Source: Prevotella sp. (GTDB taxonomy: Bacteria; Bacteroidota; Bacteroidia; Bacteroidales; Bacteroidaceae). Taken from it: a stretch of DNA of 64,000 nucleotides. The notes beneath the pieces are model-generated. The model saw nothing but the letters and a program-made list of their open reading frames with translations, did no database searches and was not told the origin of the DNA. Position numbers and translations under genes: made by a program. Positions 1 through 7,825 of the stretch are shown piece after piece. The DNA lies in the NCBI GenBank assembly GCA_016285075.1, contig JAEEQB010000019.1, positions 1 through 64,000 of the forward strand, in the 5' to 3' direction. Within the stretch, counting starts at the first letter, position 1; every line of letters begins with the position of its first letter.

Positions 1-357
1 GATACGCTGGAAGTGAATGAAAGCCAATACAACCAATATACCTTCTATTCTGAAGACGGTACCCTCCAGTATCAGTGGTTAGAGGGTATCGGCATGAAGA
101 CGGGTGGTATTCGTATTCCTTATGTAACAATAAAGCTTCCGTGCCTGTGTGACTATGAAGAGTTCATTGCCTGCTTCGATGCCGATGGATGCCAGCTATA
201 TCCTCAGGTAGAAGTAATTGATGATATCGCAACTACAATGGTATCCCGGGCTTCTGTTTTGTCTCCGCTCTTCGACCTCCAGGGCCGCCGCATCCAGGGC
301 GAGCCACAACGGAAGGGCGTGTATATCCGTGGTGGCAAGAAGTATGTGAGGAAGTAG
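1..357 (+). CDS. C-terminal part of a secreted protein with Bacteroidales-type tail (partial)
   Basis: The reading frame is open to the left edge of the window, so the start lies outside it; the GTG at 13 is only the first internal start-like codon. The visible 118 residues have no recognisable catalytic motif. The last 30 residues (FDLQGRR..., then KGVYIRGGKKYVRK) form a conserved tail that recurs almost unchanged in the proteins ending at 1571 and 4542, and in looser form in the acetylesterase ending at 7826. Such tails are common on exported Prevotella proteins. A role in sorting or surface attachment is my inference. The function of the body of the protein is unknown. Confidence 0.7.
   Translation, partial: DTLEVNESQYNQYTFYSEDGTLQYQWLEGIGMKTGGIRIPYVTIKLPCLCDYEEFIACFDADGCQLYPQVEVIDDIATTMVSRASVLSPLFDLQGRRIQGEPQRKGVYIRGGKKYVRK
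271..357 (+). repeat. Shared C-terminal tail repeat, copy 1
   Basis: About 87 bp, from TTCGACCTCCAGGGC to the stop codon, nearly identical at DNA level to 1485-1571 and 4456-4542. DNA identity this high across otherwise unrelated coding sequences points to recent duplication or gene conversion of the tail. Confidence 0.85.
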
Positions 358-390
358 GGGCAAGACTTTTGCCGTCTTTTCAGCCCTTTT

Positions 391-428
391 TTGCCATTTT
401 TGGGCAAAACGTGTAAAGCCGTGTATTG
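391..428 (+). repeat. Intergenic direct repeat, copy 1
   Basis: A 38-base stretch starting TTGCCA and ending in GTGTAAAGCCGTGTATTG recurs at 1721-1758. The last 25 bases are identical and the first 13 differ at a few positions. Each copy lies shortly downstream of a gene carrying the shared tail repeat, so tail plus flank seem to have been duplicated together. No gene is seen between 358 and 599. Confidence 0.8.
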
Positions 429-501
429 CCCCAAAAGGCCGATTCCATCGACAAATTTACGCTTTAGTCAATTTTTAGTCAAATTTTTCTCTTCTTTTTC
501 C

Positions 502-532
502 TTGCAACTTTCACAAATTGTTTGTATATTTG
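502..532 (+). promoter_or_regulatory. Housekeeping promoter for the gene at 600
   Basis: TTG at 502-504, 20 bases, then TATATTTG at 525-532, which fits the Bacteroidetes -33/-7 consensus (TTTG, TAnnTTTG). Transcription would begin near 538, about 60 bases ahead of the chosen ATG. Confidence 0.65.
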
Positions 533-599
533 CGCCCGATCAATAATTTAAAATGCTAAAGCATTGACAAAGCATTCACGAACCAAAAATAATGAGATT

Positions 600-1571
600 A
601 TGAAAACAATTAAATTACTATTTCTTTTCCTTCTCGGTGTGCTGCCCATGCAGGCACAGGATTCAGAAGAGGGCTGTTTTGAAGGAACGGTGACCAATCA
701 GGACGGCAATCCTGTTTCTGATGCGGAAGTCTGTATATACAGGAACTTAGAAACAGGTACAGGCGTCAATGATGTTGAGTATTTTGCAACCACTGATGCT
801 GCAGGCCACTTTAAAGTAATTATTGATAAGAGTAAGAATATTTATCCGAAAAACTATTTCTACATGACTGTAAAAGCCAAAGGTTATCCATCTTATGAAT
901 ATCAAATGGGATTCTCTCTTGATGACTCTAAATTTTTTCCAAAAGAAATAACTCTTTGGAACAGGCTTGATTTCATAAAAGACCAGTTGAGTACTATCAT
1001 CCTGCCTGAAACACCAGATCCGACGTTAGGACGCTACTATCGTTATGATCATTATGGTCCTGGTGGAAGCTCAAGCTCTCTCATTTTTGTTCGTGAGGAA
1101 GAACCCAAAGCTAATGTACCATACGTCATCTTCCCTAACAGCGACTTTAGCATCGACTTGACACAATACGACTTGGATAATCTTCCTGATCCAACTTTCG
1201 TACCATTGTTTCCAGATGAAACATATAAACTCCATGGCTTCTATGGCTTCTACACGAGTTATGTAGGTTGGTATTGTCATTATGTTATTGATGATACTCC
1301 AGACTGCTGTAGGGGCGGTAGAGACGATACTGGCATCTTTTATCCACGTATTGGACCTTTCCGTGTCTGTCTTTTAGCAGATTTGTGGGTAACCACTATG
1401 GTATTTGAATCAACCAGCATCCCCATCTCTAAAGAACCGACAGGTATCTCCAGCGTCAAGTTAGCGCCTGATGCCTCTGCTTTCTTCGACCTCCAGGGCC
1501 GTCGCATCCAGGGCGAGCCGCAAAAGAAGGGCGTCTATATCCGTGGCGGCAGGAAGTACGTGAAAAAGTGA
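600..1571 (+). CDS. Secreted protein with carboxypeptidase-regulatory-like (Ig-fold) domain and C-terminal tail
   Basis: A 323-residue protein. I chose the ATG at 600 rather than the TTG at 564 because it gives a standard signal peptide ending MQAQ at about residue 20. Residues 25-95 (FEGTVTNQDGNPVSDAEV..., TTDAAGHFKV) read like a carboxypeptidase-regulatory/CNA-B beta-sandwich, a domain often used as a spacer or binding module on exported Bacteroidetes proteins. The middle is rich in Tyr, Pro and Asp and contains a cysteine pair; no enzyme motif is visible. The last 30 residues are the shared FDLQGRR...KKGVYI tail. The substrate or partner is unknown. A 31-bp perfect palindrome begins 13 bases after the stop codon. 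Confidence 0.75.
   Translation: MKTIKLLFLFLLGVLPMQAQDSEEGCFEGTVTNQDGNPVSDAEVCIYRNLETGTGVNDVEYFATTDAAGHFKVIIDKSKNIYPKNYFYMTVKAKGYPSYEYQMGFSLDDSKFFPKEITLWNRLDFIKDQLSTIILPETPDPTLGRYYRYDHYGPGGSSSSLIFVREEEPKANVPYVIFPNSDFSIDLTQYDLDNLPDPTFVPLFPDETYKLHGFYGFYTSYVGWYCHYVIDDTPDCCRGGRDDTGIFYPRIGPFRVCLLADLWVTTMVFESTSIPISKEPTGISSVKLAPDASAFFDLQGRRIQGEPQKKGVYIRGGRKYVKK
1485..1571 (+). repeat. Shared C-terminal tail repeat, copy 2
   Basis: Second copy of the tail-coding repeat seen at 271-357 and 4456-4542. It differs at only a few positions, and the stop codon is TGA instead of TAG. Confidence 0.85.
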
Positions 1572-1584
1572 AAAGGTGAAAAAG

Positions 1585-1651
1585 GAGATCATGGGGACAG
1601 GTTTTTGAATGAATTCACCGAATTCATTCAAAAACCTGTCCCCATGATCTC
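1585..1651. repeat. 31-bp perfect palindrome with GGGGACAGG core
   Basis: Arms 1585-1615 and 1621-1651 are exact reverse complements around a 5-base loop (CACCG). The arm contains ATCATGGGGACAGG. A near-identical copy lies at 3067-3133. There is no T-run after it, so it is not a classic terminator. The core resembles REP-type palindromes that are moved by Y1 (RAYT/IS200-like) transposases; that link is inference, and no such transposase is in the window. Confidence 0.85.
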
Positions 1652-1720
1652 ACAATATCAAGAAAGAGGCGAACCAAAAGCTCTTCAATTCGCCTGACGC
1701 ATCCACTTTGGAGCGCAATC

Positions 1721-1758
1721 TTGCCACTTTAGAGCAAAACGTGTAAAGCCGTGTATTG
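1721..1758 (+). repeat. Intergenic direct repeat, copy 2
   Basis: Second copy of the 38-base repeat at 391-428. The rest of 1652-1860 shows no gene. Confidence 0.8.
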
Positions 1759-1860
1759 GATAAATTATGTTAAAGATTTGTGTTCTTGTGCAGGTTTTTG
1801 GCATCATTGGGCGTTATATAAATAGTGAATAGAAGTATTGCGATTTAAAACGTTATATAT

Positions 1861-2397
1861 ATGAAAAAGACGTATTTCATCTTTGCCGTGTTGGCGTTCG
1901 GTATTCTCACGCAGGCCATGAAGTGCGTGGATGAAGATTATCCCGATCAAGAATTTGTCATGTCTGAGGAAAAGGTGCCACAAGATCCTTACTTTACGAC
2001 AATATCTGCTGCCTATTTTTATGAAAATATAACTGGGCACGGGTGGAAATGGAATAGGTCGTTACGCATTGATGGGAATGGTAATGGCTCACTTTATTAC
2101 ATAACCAGTTGGTCGGACATGATACCCAATGACCTGTATTTCGGGGTAGACTCCTTGACCTTGTTCATGTATAAGCAAGACAGCAACCTCCAACGTACTG
2201 ATAGTTACACCTATGATGCAACCAACAATAGGATCAAGAGCAATGCCATTACCTATATGCAGCTTATTTATGCCGACACCACTAATATCTTTTTTATTGA
2301 GCGACTGGGTGACCATTATTATAAGAACTATTACGAGCGTATGCTTCCATACGAGCTGAATGCTCGCAGGAACGGCTCAAAACCTGAGAAACAATGA
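1861..2397 (+). CDS. Small exported protein of unknown function
   Basis: 178 residues beginning with a signal peptide (MKKTYFIFAVLAFGILTQA) followed by MKCVDEDY. The cysteine at about residue 21 could be a lipidation site, but AMKC is a poor lipobox. The rest is acidic and Tyr-rich with no motif I recognise. It overlaps the next gene by four bases (ATGA), so the two are translationally coupled; the partner is predicted to be an outer-membrane barrel. Confidence 0.65.
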   Translation: MKKTYFIFAVLAFGILTQAMKCVDEDYPDQEFVMSEEKVPQDPYFTTISAAYFYENITGHGWKWNRSLRIDGNGNGSLYYITSWSDMIPNDLYFGVDSLTLFMYKQDSNLQRTDSYTYDATNNRIKSNAITYMQLIYADTTNIFFIERLGDHYYKNYYERMLPYELNARRNGSKPEKQ

Positions 2398-3056
2398 AAG
2401 CTCGTCTGCTGTTTATTTGCTTGCTCAGTGCCCTCTTTACATGTCATGTGAAAGGGCAGGTGTTGAAGCCTTTTATTAGAGGTGGACTGACGAGCTCTTG
2501 GTTTGATTCTCCTGGTGCCACAGAAGAGTCTGTGTTTCAGGCAGGTCCAAATATAGGAGTAGGAATCAAGGTGCCCCTTAACAAGTGGCACAGCTTGTTC
2601 ATAGAACCAACCCTGGCAGCAATCTCCAAAGGCGATGTCTACAAGGCCGACAAGGCTGGTGGGCGAGTATCGTTCAGCATTTGGTATCTTGAGACTCAGC
2701 TGGACTTTATCTATCGGATAAAGATAGGCAGGCATTGGCGCATACCTTTTGGAACAGGACTGTATGGGGCATACGGCATAGGCAGCAAGGTATCAGCGAC
2801 GAATGGCATCACATGGTTCAGGGGTATTCCTGTGTCAACATCCATATCGATGTTCGATGATATCATTGGTGCAAACCGATGGGATGCTGGATGGCGAGTG
2901 TCAACAGTCGGCGTGGAATACCGTCGGTTTATGTTCCGTTGGAATTTCGAAGTTGGATTTTTTCCACAATTCAGTAGCAGGATGCCACACGGATACAATC
3001 AGGATTATTATGGTGAAAATTGTACTATGTCATGGAATATCGGCTACAGTTTCTGA
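2394..3056 (+). CDS. Outer-membrane beta-barrel protein (PorT/OmpW-like size)
   Basis: 220 residues with a signal peptide ending near residue 21 (HVKGQ). The mature part has alternating amphipathic strands (GVGIKVPLNKWHSLFIEPTL, YLETQLDFIYRI, VGVEYRRFMFRWNFEVGF) and ends in an aromatic residue (NIGYSF), the usual signature of a small 8-stranded Bacteroidetes barrel. It is coupled to the upstream exported protein by a 4-base overlap. Substrate or role unknown. The stop codon is followed after 10 bases by the second large palindrome. Confidence 0.7.
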   Translation: MKARLLFICLLSALFTCHVKGQVLKPFIRGGLTSSWFDSPGATEESVFQAGPNIGVGIKVPLNKWHSLFIEPTLAAISKGDVYKADKAGGRVSFSIWYLETQLDFIYRIKIGRHWRIPFGTGLYGAYGIGSKVSATNGITWFRGIPVSTSISMFDDIIGANRWDAGWRVSTVGVEYRRFMFRWNFEVGFFPQFSSRMPHGYNQDYYGENCTMSWNIGYSF

Positions 3057-3066
3057 CTTGAGGAGG

Positions 3067-3133
3067 GAGATCATGGGGACAGGTTTTTGAATGATTTCAC
3101 CGAATTCATTCAAAAACCTGTCCCCATGATCTC
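3067..3133. repeat. 31-bp palindrome with GGGGACAGG core, copy 2
   Basis: Arms 3067-3097 and 3103-3133 are reverse complements with one mismatch and a 5-base loop. The sequence is the same as at 1585-1651. Like that copy it starts about 10 bases after a stop codon, and it directly abuts a gene fragment, which fits insertion at or near a gene boundary. Confidence 0.85.
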
Positions 3134-3483
3134 ACAAGGGAGTTCTTGTAGAGAAAGGCTGGTGGCACATCACTTTCCTTGATGGCATGATACTTGGAGG
3201 TTACGGCTGTTTCGTTCCTATAGGCGATCTTGACGTCAGTCCTTCCGTCAACTTGGCTACTGCCAAGAAAATTGTGGAGAACTATATCCATGAGTCTGTC
3301 GAGGGCGAGAGCAAGAGCTTTTATCTCTCCATTATGTCATTCCCAGAAAACGGGAAACTGCTGCCCCGACTGGTTTACGTCTATAAGCGTCAGGTATGGG
3401 AGGAAGGTGAGTTCGTCTATGTCGATGCCAAGACAGGACAATTGCTCTACTGCCTCGCCTATGAAGGGGGAGCTCCTTGGTGA
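3130..3483 (+). pseudogene. 5'-truncated fragment, propeptide (PepSY-like) type
   Basis: The frame opens inside the right arm of the palindrome (stop at 3127-3129) and reads KGVLVEKGWWHITFLDG before the first ATG at 3187, so the upstream part of the gene appears to be missing. The remainder (LATAKKIVENYI..., LPRLVYVYKRQ, EFVYVDAKTGQLLYCLAYEG) resembles the PepSY/propeptide repeats preceding secreted metallo- or cysteine proteases; TGQ followed by a short hydrophobic strand is typical. No signal peptide and no protease domain remain. A short standalone protein starting at 3187 (98 residues) cannot be excluded. Confidence 0.55.
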
Positions 3484-3816
3484 ATTGGAAAAGCGCAGAG
3501 TCAAAGAAGTACAATGCCGATGTATCAGCACTTTCCGAACTGGGGCAGACACTAACAAACTTTAACCAACGCCAATAGAATCTTTTTTCTTAAACTATGT
3601 TAAGGCAATGCAGTATTTTGGGCTTTATTTTATCATATAGGCAGAAGCACACGATAAAAAGTGACCAAATTTGCAAGCGGATGTGCGTTATGAACGCCGT
3701 TTCCATCGTGCTGTAAGGCGATCTCTCTTTTCTGAGTGTCGACAATGAAACTGAATGTCGATGTGTCGACACTCCCATTATCAACAATAATTTATAATTT
3801 ATAATCTGTTACTATT
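3484..3816. other. Intergenic stretch without a recognised gene
   Basis: About 330 bases. No convincing ORF, tRNA or terminator is seen. Two nearby copies of GTCGACA with flanking ATGTCGA (around 3739-3771) form a weak inverted arrangement. The last 30 bases are AT-rich, as expected upstream of a start codon. Confidence 0.4.
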
Positions 3817-4542
3817 ATGCGAAATATTCAATTGTTTACGTTGTTTTTCTTCTTACCGTCTTTGTCATTCGGGCAGGAGATATACAGATCTTTCTTAGAG
3901 GAGGGAAAAGTATGGACGTATCATTACTATAATGATATGACAGGAAGAGAGTTCTATAAGTCCTTGACCATAGCAGGTGACACTGTTATAGATGACAAGA
4001 GCTACAAGCGAATCGTAGATGTGGCTACAGGAAACTATGAGTATGCCATACGCGAAGAAGGAAAGAAAGTTTTTTGTGCTAATCCCAATAATGCTGAAAC
4101 CCTGATTTATGATTTTGGACTCAATGTAGGCGATTCTTTCCAAAGTTCAGGAAATTCAAATTCGGACACACAGACAACGGTTATTGGAGTGGATACTGTT
4201 GTGGTTGGCAACCGTGCCTTCCGTATCTTGGACGTTCGCCTGAATAATGACTTGTGGCCCAACCTCTGGGTAGAAGGTGTTGGAGGGATGTATGATCTTT
4301 CATCGAACTTTCCAAAGGTCGGTAATTTCTATAGTTTCTCCTCCTGCCAATTAGATGGAGAGACTATATTAACCCAAAAGGATGTTTGGAAGACTGTTGG
4401 CATCCATGATCAACCCATCATCCACAAGGGTTCGTATTCTACGATTGATCCTCTGTTCGACCTCCAGGGCCGCCGCCGCCAGGGCGAGCCGCAAAGGAAG
4501 GGCGTGTATATCCATGGTGGCAGGAAGTACGTGAAAAGGTGA
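3817..4542 (+). CDS. Secreted protein of unknown function with shared C-terminal tail
   Basis: 241 residues with a signal peptide (MRNIQLFTLFFFLPSLSFGQ). The body (YRSFLEEGKVWTYHYYN..., GDTVIDDKSYKRI, EEGKKVFC, VWVEGVGGMYDL-like turns) matches the pattern of many Bacteroidales secreted proteins in which a beta-rich domain of about 180 residues precedes the tail; no catalytic residues are identifiable. The last 30 residues are the FDLQGRR...KGVYIHGG tail, here with a RRRQ variant. After the stop codon there is a run of short GTGAAAA repeats. Confidence 0.65.
   Translation: MRNIQLFTLFFFLPSLSFGQEIYRSFLEEGKVWTYHYYNDMTGREFYKSLTIAGDTVIDDKSYKRIVDVATGNYEYAIREEGKKVFCANPNNAETLIYDFGLNVGDSFQSSGNSNSDTQTTVIGVDTVVVGNRAFRILDVRLNNDLWPNLWVEGVGGMYDLSSNFPKVGNFYSFSSCQLDGETILTQKDVWKTVGIHDQPIIHKGSYSTIDPLFDLQGRRRQGEPQRKGVYIHGGRKYVKR
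4456..4542 (+). repeat. Shared C-terminal tail repeat, copy 3
   Basis: Third copy of the tail-coding DNA (also at 271-357 and 1485-1571). It carries a CCGCCGCCGCCAGG variant, so the protein reads GRRRQG instead of GRRIQG. Confidence 0.8.
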
Positions 4543-4889
4543 AAAAGTGAAAAGGTGAAAAGTAAAAAAGTAAAAAGGTGAAAAAGTGAAAAGTCAGTTC
4601 GCCTTGCCACTCCTGGTTATCAGCTTACGTTCTCTCTGCCGTTCACATCCCTTGTGAACCGAGGAGAGAACGGGTGTGAACGAGGTTCAGTGCCTGAGCG
4701 GATTCGCATAAGATCCACAGGAGAAGTAGATACGCTGATGCAAGAGCGATAACCAGAAGGAGTCGCCCTCATTGCCTTTTTTAGAATAAATAACAAATAA
4801 ATATAAGTATTGCGTACGGCGTTCAACTTTTTTTTTGTACTTTTGCAGCAAAATAGCAAAATAACTATTCAGAAAATCTTAAATTTATC
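4543..4889. other. Intergenic region: GTGAAAA repeats, stem-loop and mdh -7 box
   Basis: 4543-4590 is a degenerate run of (G/A)TGAAAA and GTAAAAA units. At 4628-4672 an imperfect stem-loop forms: CGTTCTCT (4628) with AGAGAACG (4665), and GTTCACA (4641) with TGTGAAC (4653). Its role is unknown; there is no T-run. TACTTTTG at 4838-4845 fits the -7 consensus and would serve mdh, but no TTTG lies 19-21 bases upstream, so promoter strength cannot be judged. No gene is seen here. Confidence 0.5.
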
Positions 4890-5882
4890 ATGGCAACATT
4901 AACGAACGAGAAACTGACCATTGTCGGCGCAGCCGGTATGATTGGTTCAAACATGGCTCAGACTGCACTGATGATGGGTCTGACAAGTGAAATCTGTTTG
5001 TATGACGTATTCTCTCCTGAGGGCGTAGCTGAGGAGATGCGCCAGAGTGGTTTCGACGATGTGAACATCGTGGCTACCACTGATGCCGCTGAGGCTTTCA
5101 AGGGTGCAAAGTACATTATCTCGAGTGGTGGCGCTCCCCGCAAGGCTGGCATGACTCGTGAAGACCTGCTCGCTGGCAACTGTAAGATAGCCGAGGAACT
5201 GGGCCAGAACATCAAGAAGTACTGCCCCGACGTGAAGCACGTGGTGATTATCTTCAATCCCGCTGATCTGACGGGTCTGGTGACACTGCTCTACTCTGGT
5301 CTGAAACCCGGACAGGTGACCACCCTCGCCGGTCTTGACACTACCCGCCTGCAGAGCGCACTGGCCAAGAAGTTTGGTGTGATGCAGAATCAGATCACTG
5401 GTTGTGCCACTTATGGTGGACACGGTGAGCAGATGGCTGTCTTCGGTAGCCACGTAGAAGTAGCCGGACGCAAGCTTACTGACATCATTGGCACTGCCGA
5501 GTTCCCTGCTGAGGAGTGGGAGCAGATGAAGGTTGACGTCACCAAGGGTGGCGCCAAGATCATCGAGCTTCGCGGACGCAGCTCGTTCCAGAGCCCCTCT
5601 TACCTCTCTGTCGAGATGATTCGTGCTGCCATGGGCGGTGAGCCCTTCCGCTTCCCAGTAGGCACCTACGTGAAGACCGACAAGTACGACCACATCATGA
5701 TGGCCATGAAGACCACCATGACTGCCGAGGGCGCCAAGTTCGAGGTGCCGCAGGGCACACCCGAGGAGAACGCCAAGCTTGACCAGAGCTACGAGCACCT
5801 CTGCAAGATGCGTGACGAGCTGGTGACGCTGAACATCGTTCCTCCCATCTCGGAGTGGAGCAAGATCAACCCGAACCTGTAA
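4890..5882 (+). CDS. mdh: Malate dehydrogenase (NAD-dependent)
   Basis: 330 residues, a usual length for the LDH/MDH family. It interconverts malate and oxaloacetate in the cytoplasm; in Prevotella-like fermenters this serves the reductive branch that leads to succinate. Visible: the Rossmann glycine motif GAAGMIGS at 13-20, the substrate-loop region APRKAGMTR at 82-90 (an arginine before the mobile loop and one inside it), NPAD at 123-126, the catalytic Asp150 and substrate Arg153 in GLDTTRLQ, and the catalytic His178 in YGGHGE. It is a single gene with its own -7 box and a strong terminator, and shows GC-rich third-position codon use typical of a highly expressed gene. Confidence 0.93.
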   Translation: MATLTNEKLTIVGAAGMIGSNMAQTALMMGLTSEICLYDVFSPEGVAEEMRQSGFDDVNIVATTDAAEAFKGAKYIISSGGAPRKAGMTREDLLAGNCKIAEELGQNIKKYCPDVKHVVIIFNPADLTGLVTLLYSGLKPGQVTTLAGLDTTRLQSALAKKFGVMQNQITGCATYGGHGEQMAVFGSHVEVAGRKLTDIIGTAEFPAEEWEQMKVDVTKGGAKIIELRGRSSFQSPSYLSVEMIRAAMGGEPFRFPVGTYVKTDKYDHIMMAMKTTMTAEGAKFEVPQGTPEENAKLDQSYEHLCKMRDELVTLNIVPPISEWSKINPNL

Positions 5883-5907
5883 GAAACGGTTCACCCTGTT
5901 ACAACAG

Positions 5908-5950
5908 TCATCCCCCCGCTGGATATAGCCAGACGGGGGGATGATTCTTT
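5908..5950 (+). terminator. Rho-independent terminator of mdh
   Basis: Stem TCATCCCCCCG (5908-5918) with CGGGGGGATGA (5934-5944), continued inward by CTGG/CCAG, and followed by TTCTTTTTA. The T-run is on the plus strand, so it ends mdh; the minus-strand operon converges here. Confidence 0.85.
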
Positions 5951-5985
5951 TTATGGTGCAAGATGCCTTAGTAACCGATGGAATC

Positions 5986-7806
5986 CTACTTCAGCTTGTC
6001 GAACTGGGCATTCTTCTCGATGGTCCAGTCTTTACGCTTCGACAACTCGCAGTCCTTGCCCTTGAACATCTTGGCGGCTTTCTGGTCGCCCTTCAGCTGC
6101 CACTGCAGCCAGGCCAGTGCCACTACGGAGAACTCGCCTCCGTGAGGCTGACGATAGGTGCCACCATGGCCAACAGGGAAGTTGGTGGCTACAGCTGGCA
6201 CATGGTTGATGCGATGGAAGTCGTCCATACCGTTGCCGTAGGCAATGTCGGTCTCACCACCGAGGATATAGATGATGGGCGAATGGATCTCCTTCAGTTT
6301 GTCCTTCGGAGGCATGGGCATGCCACCAACAGCCTGATGTGCGTTCTGCTGGTTGAAGAGTCCGCTGTTGCAGATCATGAGTGAAGTGATACGTGGGTCG
6401 GCACAGTTGTAGAGTGTCTGCAAACCACCGCACGACATGCCAGCCACGCAGATGTGCTTGGTGTCGATCTTCTTGTAGTAGGGCGATTCGGGGTTGGCGT
6501 TCTGGGCGATAATCCAGTCGATAGACTCTATCTGTTGCTCAGTGGTGGACATCTCGCCACGATAGGGCTCTTCATCCATGGGTATGTAGCCAGTAGCCAG
6601 TACAATGAAGCCGTAGCTGGCAATCTCGTTGAGGAACTTATAGTGCTCCCATGGAGAGTTGGTGCAGGCACCGTTGCCCCAGACAAGCACGGGCAGCGTC
6701 TGTTTGCCTCCGAAGGCCGAGAGATCCTGCGGGGCAAAGACGGTGTGTGCCTTTAGCGAGCATTCCTCTTTCATGATGGCCTTGAAGGGGCCTGTACCGC
6801 CATCCTCGACGATACGCGACTTCTGTTCCTTGCAGCAGCCCTTCTCGCCGTCGCAGCAGGAGCCACCCATGGCTTCCTTGAGGAATCTGACCATCTTCTG
6901 CAGGTTCTCCTCGCTGTACATACCCATTCCGTGACCTCCCTCGGGCACAAAGGTGGCCTCGGTCTTTACGCCTGCGGCCTTCAGCAGCTCGTAGAACTTC
7001 TTACCCTGGCAGCAGGGCACGACATTGTCCTTTTCGCCATGGAAGATGATGAGTGGAGGATCGTTCTTGTCGACATAGTTCGTGGCACTGAGACTGAGGT
7101 ACTTGTCGGGCTCCTTGCTGAGCTTCGAGTCGAGCAGTACGTCCTCGGGGCTGTTCTCGCCCATCTTCATGGCGTCGCCGCAGTCCATGGCAGTGAGGTC
7201 GACGGGGCCTGACCAGTCGCAGGCTGCATTGACGGTGCTGGCCTCGCTGGTATACTGTCCCAGCGAGCCTTCGAGGTCGATGGTGACAGTACCCACTGTG
7301 GCAGTCTTCGTGCCTGAAGTGGTGGCGGCGGTAGATGCCAGGTGGCCACCGGAGGAGAATCCGCTGGTAGCAATGAACGAGGTGTCGAACTTATACTTCT
7401 TGGCTTCACCACGTACGAAGCGGATAACGGCACGGATATCGTGGATCTGGGCGGGCCACTTCGCATCCATGCTGGAGCGGTGGTTGGGACATACCACGGC
7501 AAAGCCGTTGTCGAGCAGTGCCTTCACAATGGTTCCCAGGTCGGCTGCTCCCTTGCTGCTGTTGCTGAACCAGGCACTTCCGTAGATATGGATCACCACG
7601 GGATAGGAGTCCTTCACCTCCTTGGGCAGGTAGATGTCGCAGGTGTGGAACGCCTGTCCGTCACCCACATAGTTCACATCCTTCCATTCTTGTGAGGTCT
7701 CTAACTTGACTTGCGGCATCTGGAAGCCACCGAAGCCGCCTGCTGGCTGAGCTGTAGCCATGAGCGACAGGCACAGCATAGCGATTGATAACAGAGTCTT
7801 TTTCAT
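5986..7806 (-). CDS. Exported double-domain alpha/beta-hydrolase esterase (feruloyl/acetyl esterase-like)
   Basis: 606 residues, signal peptide to about residue 20 (LMATAQ). Two alpha/beta-hydrolase units sit in tandem. Unit 1 (about 40-315) has the nucleophile elbow GFSSGG (Ser151), acid Asp260 in HGEKDNVVP and His292 in GGHGMG; its oxyanion strand reads IYGSAW where most esterases have HGG. Unit 2 (about 335-585) has GMSCGG (Ser458), GGETDIAYGN and GHGG. The units are joined by a cysteine-rich linker (GSCCDGEKGCCKEQ). Unit 1 resembles the BD-FAE class of xylan-locus esterases, which remove acetyl and feruloyl groups. It is last in the minus-strand operon, 19 bases after the acetylesterase gene, supporting removal of xylan side groups. 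Exact substrates cannot be read from sequence. Confidence 0.8.
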   Translation of the reverse strand: MKKTLLSIAMLCLSLMATAQPAGGFGGFQMPQVKLETSQEWKDVNYVGDGQAFHTCDIYLPKEVKDSYPVVIHIYGSAWFSNSSKGAADLGTIVKALLDNGFAVVCPNHRSSMDAKWPAQIHDIRAVIRFVRGEAKKYKFDTSFIATSGFSSGGHLASTAATTSGTKTATVGTVTIDLEGSLGQYTSEASTVNAACDWSGPVDLTAMDCGDAMKMGENSPEDVLLDSKLSKEPDKYLSLSATNYVDKNDPPLIIFHGEKDNVVPCCQGKKFYELLKAAGVKTEATFVPEGGHGMGMYSEENLQKMVRFLKEAMGGSCCDGEKGCCKEQKSRIVEDGGTGPFKAIMKEECSLKAHTVFAPQDLSAFGGKQTLPVLVWGNGACTNSPWEHYKFLNEIASYGFIVLATGYIPMDEEPYRGEMSTTEQQIESIDWIIAQNANPESPYYKKIDTKHICVAGMSCGGLQTLYNCADPRITSLMICNSGLFNQQNAHQAVGGMPMPPKDKLKEIHSPIIYILGGETDIAYGNGMDDFHRINHVPAVATNFPVGHGGTYRQPHGGEFSVVALAWLQWQLKGDQKAAKMFKGKDCELSKRKDWTIEKNAQFDKLK

Positions 7807-7825
7807 TTCTTACTTAGTTGGATAA

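Noticed and set aside
4947..5894. Long minus-strand frame opposite mdh (315 codons)
   Set aside because: Shadow of the GC-rich mdh coding sequence; no start context, low-complexity His/Leu/Val composition and no family resemblance.
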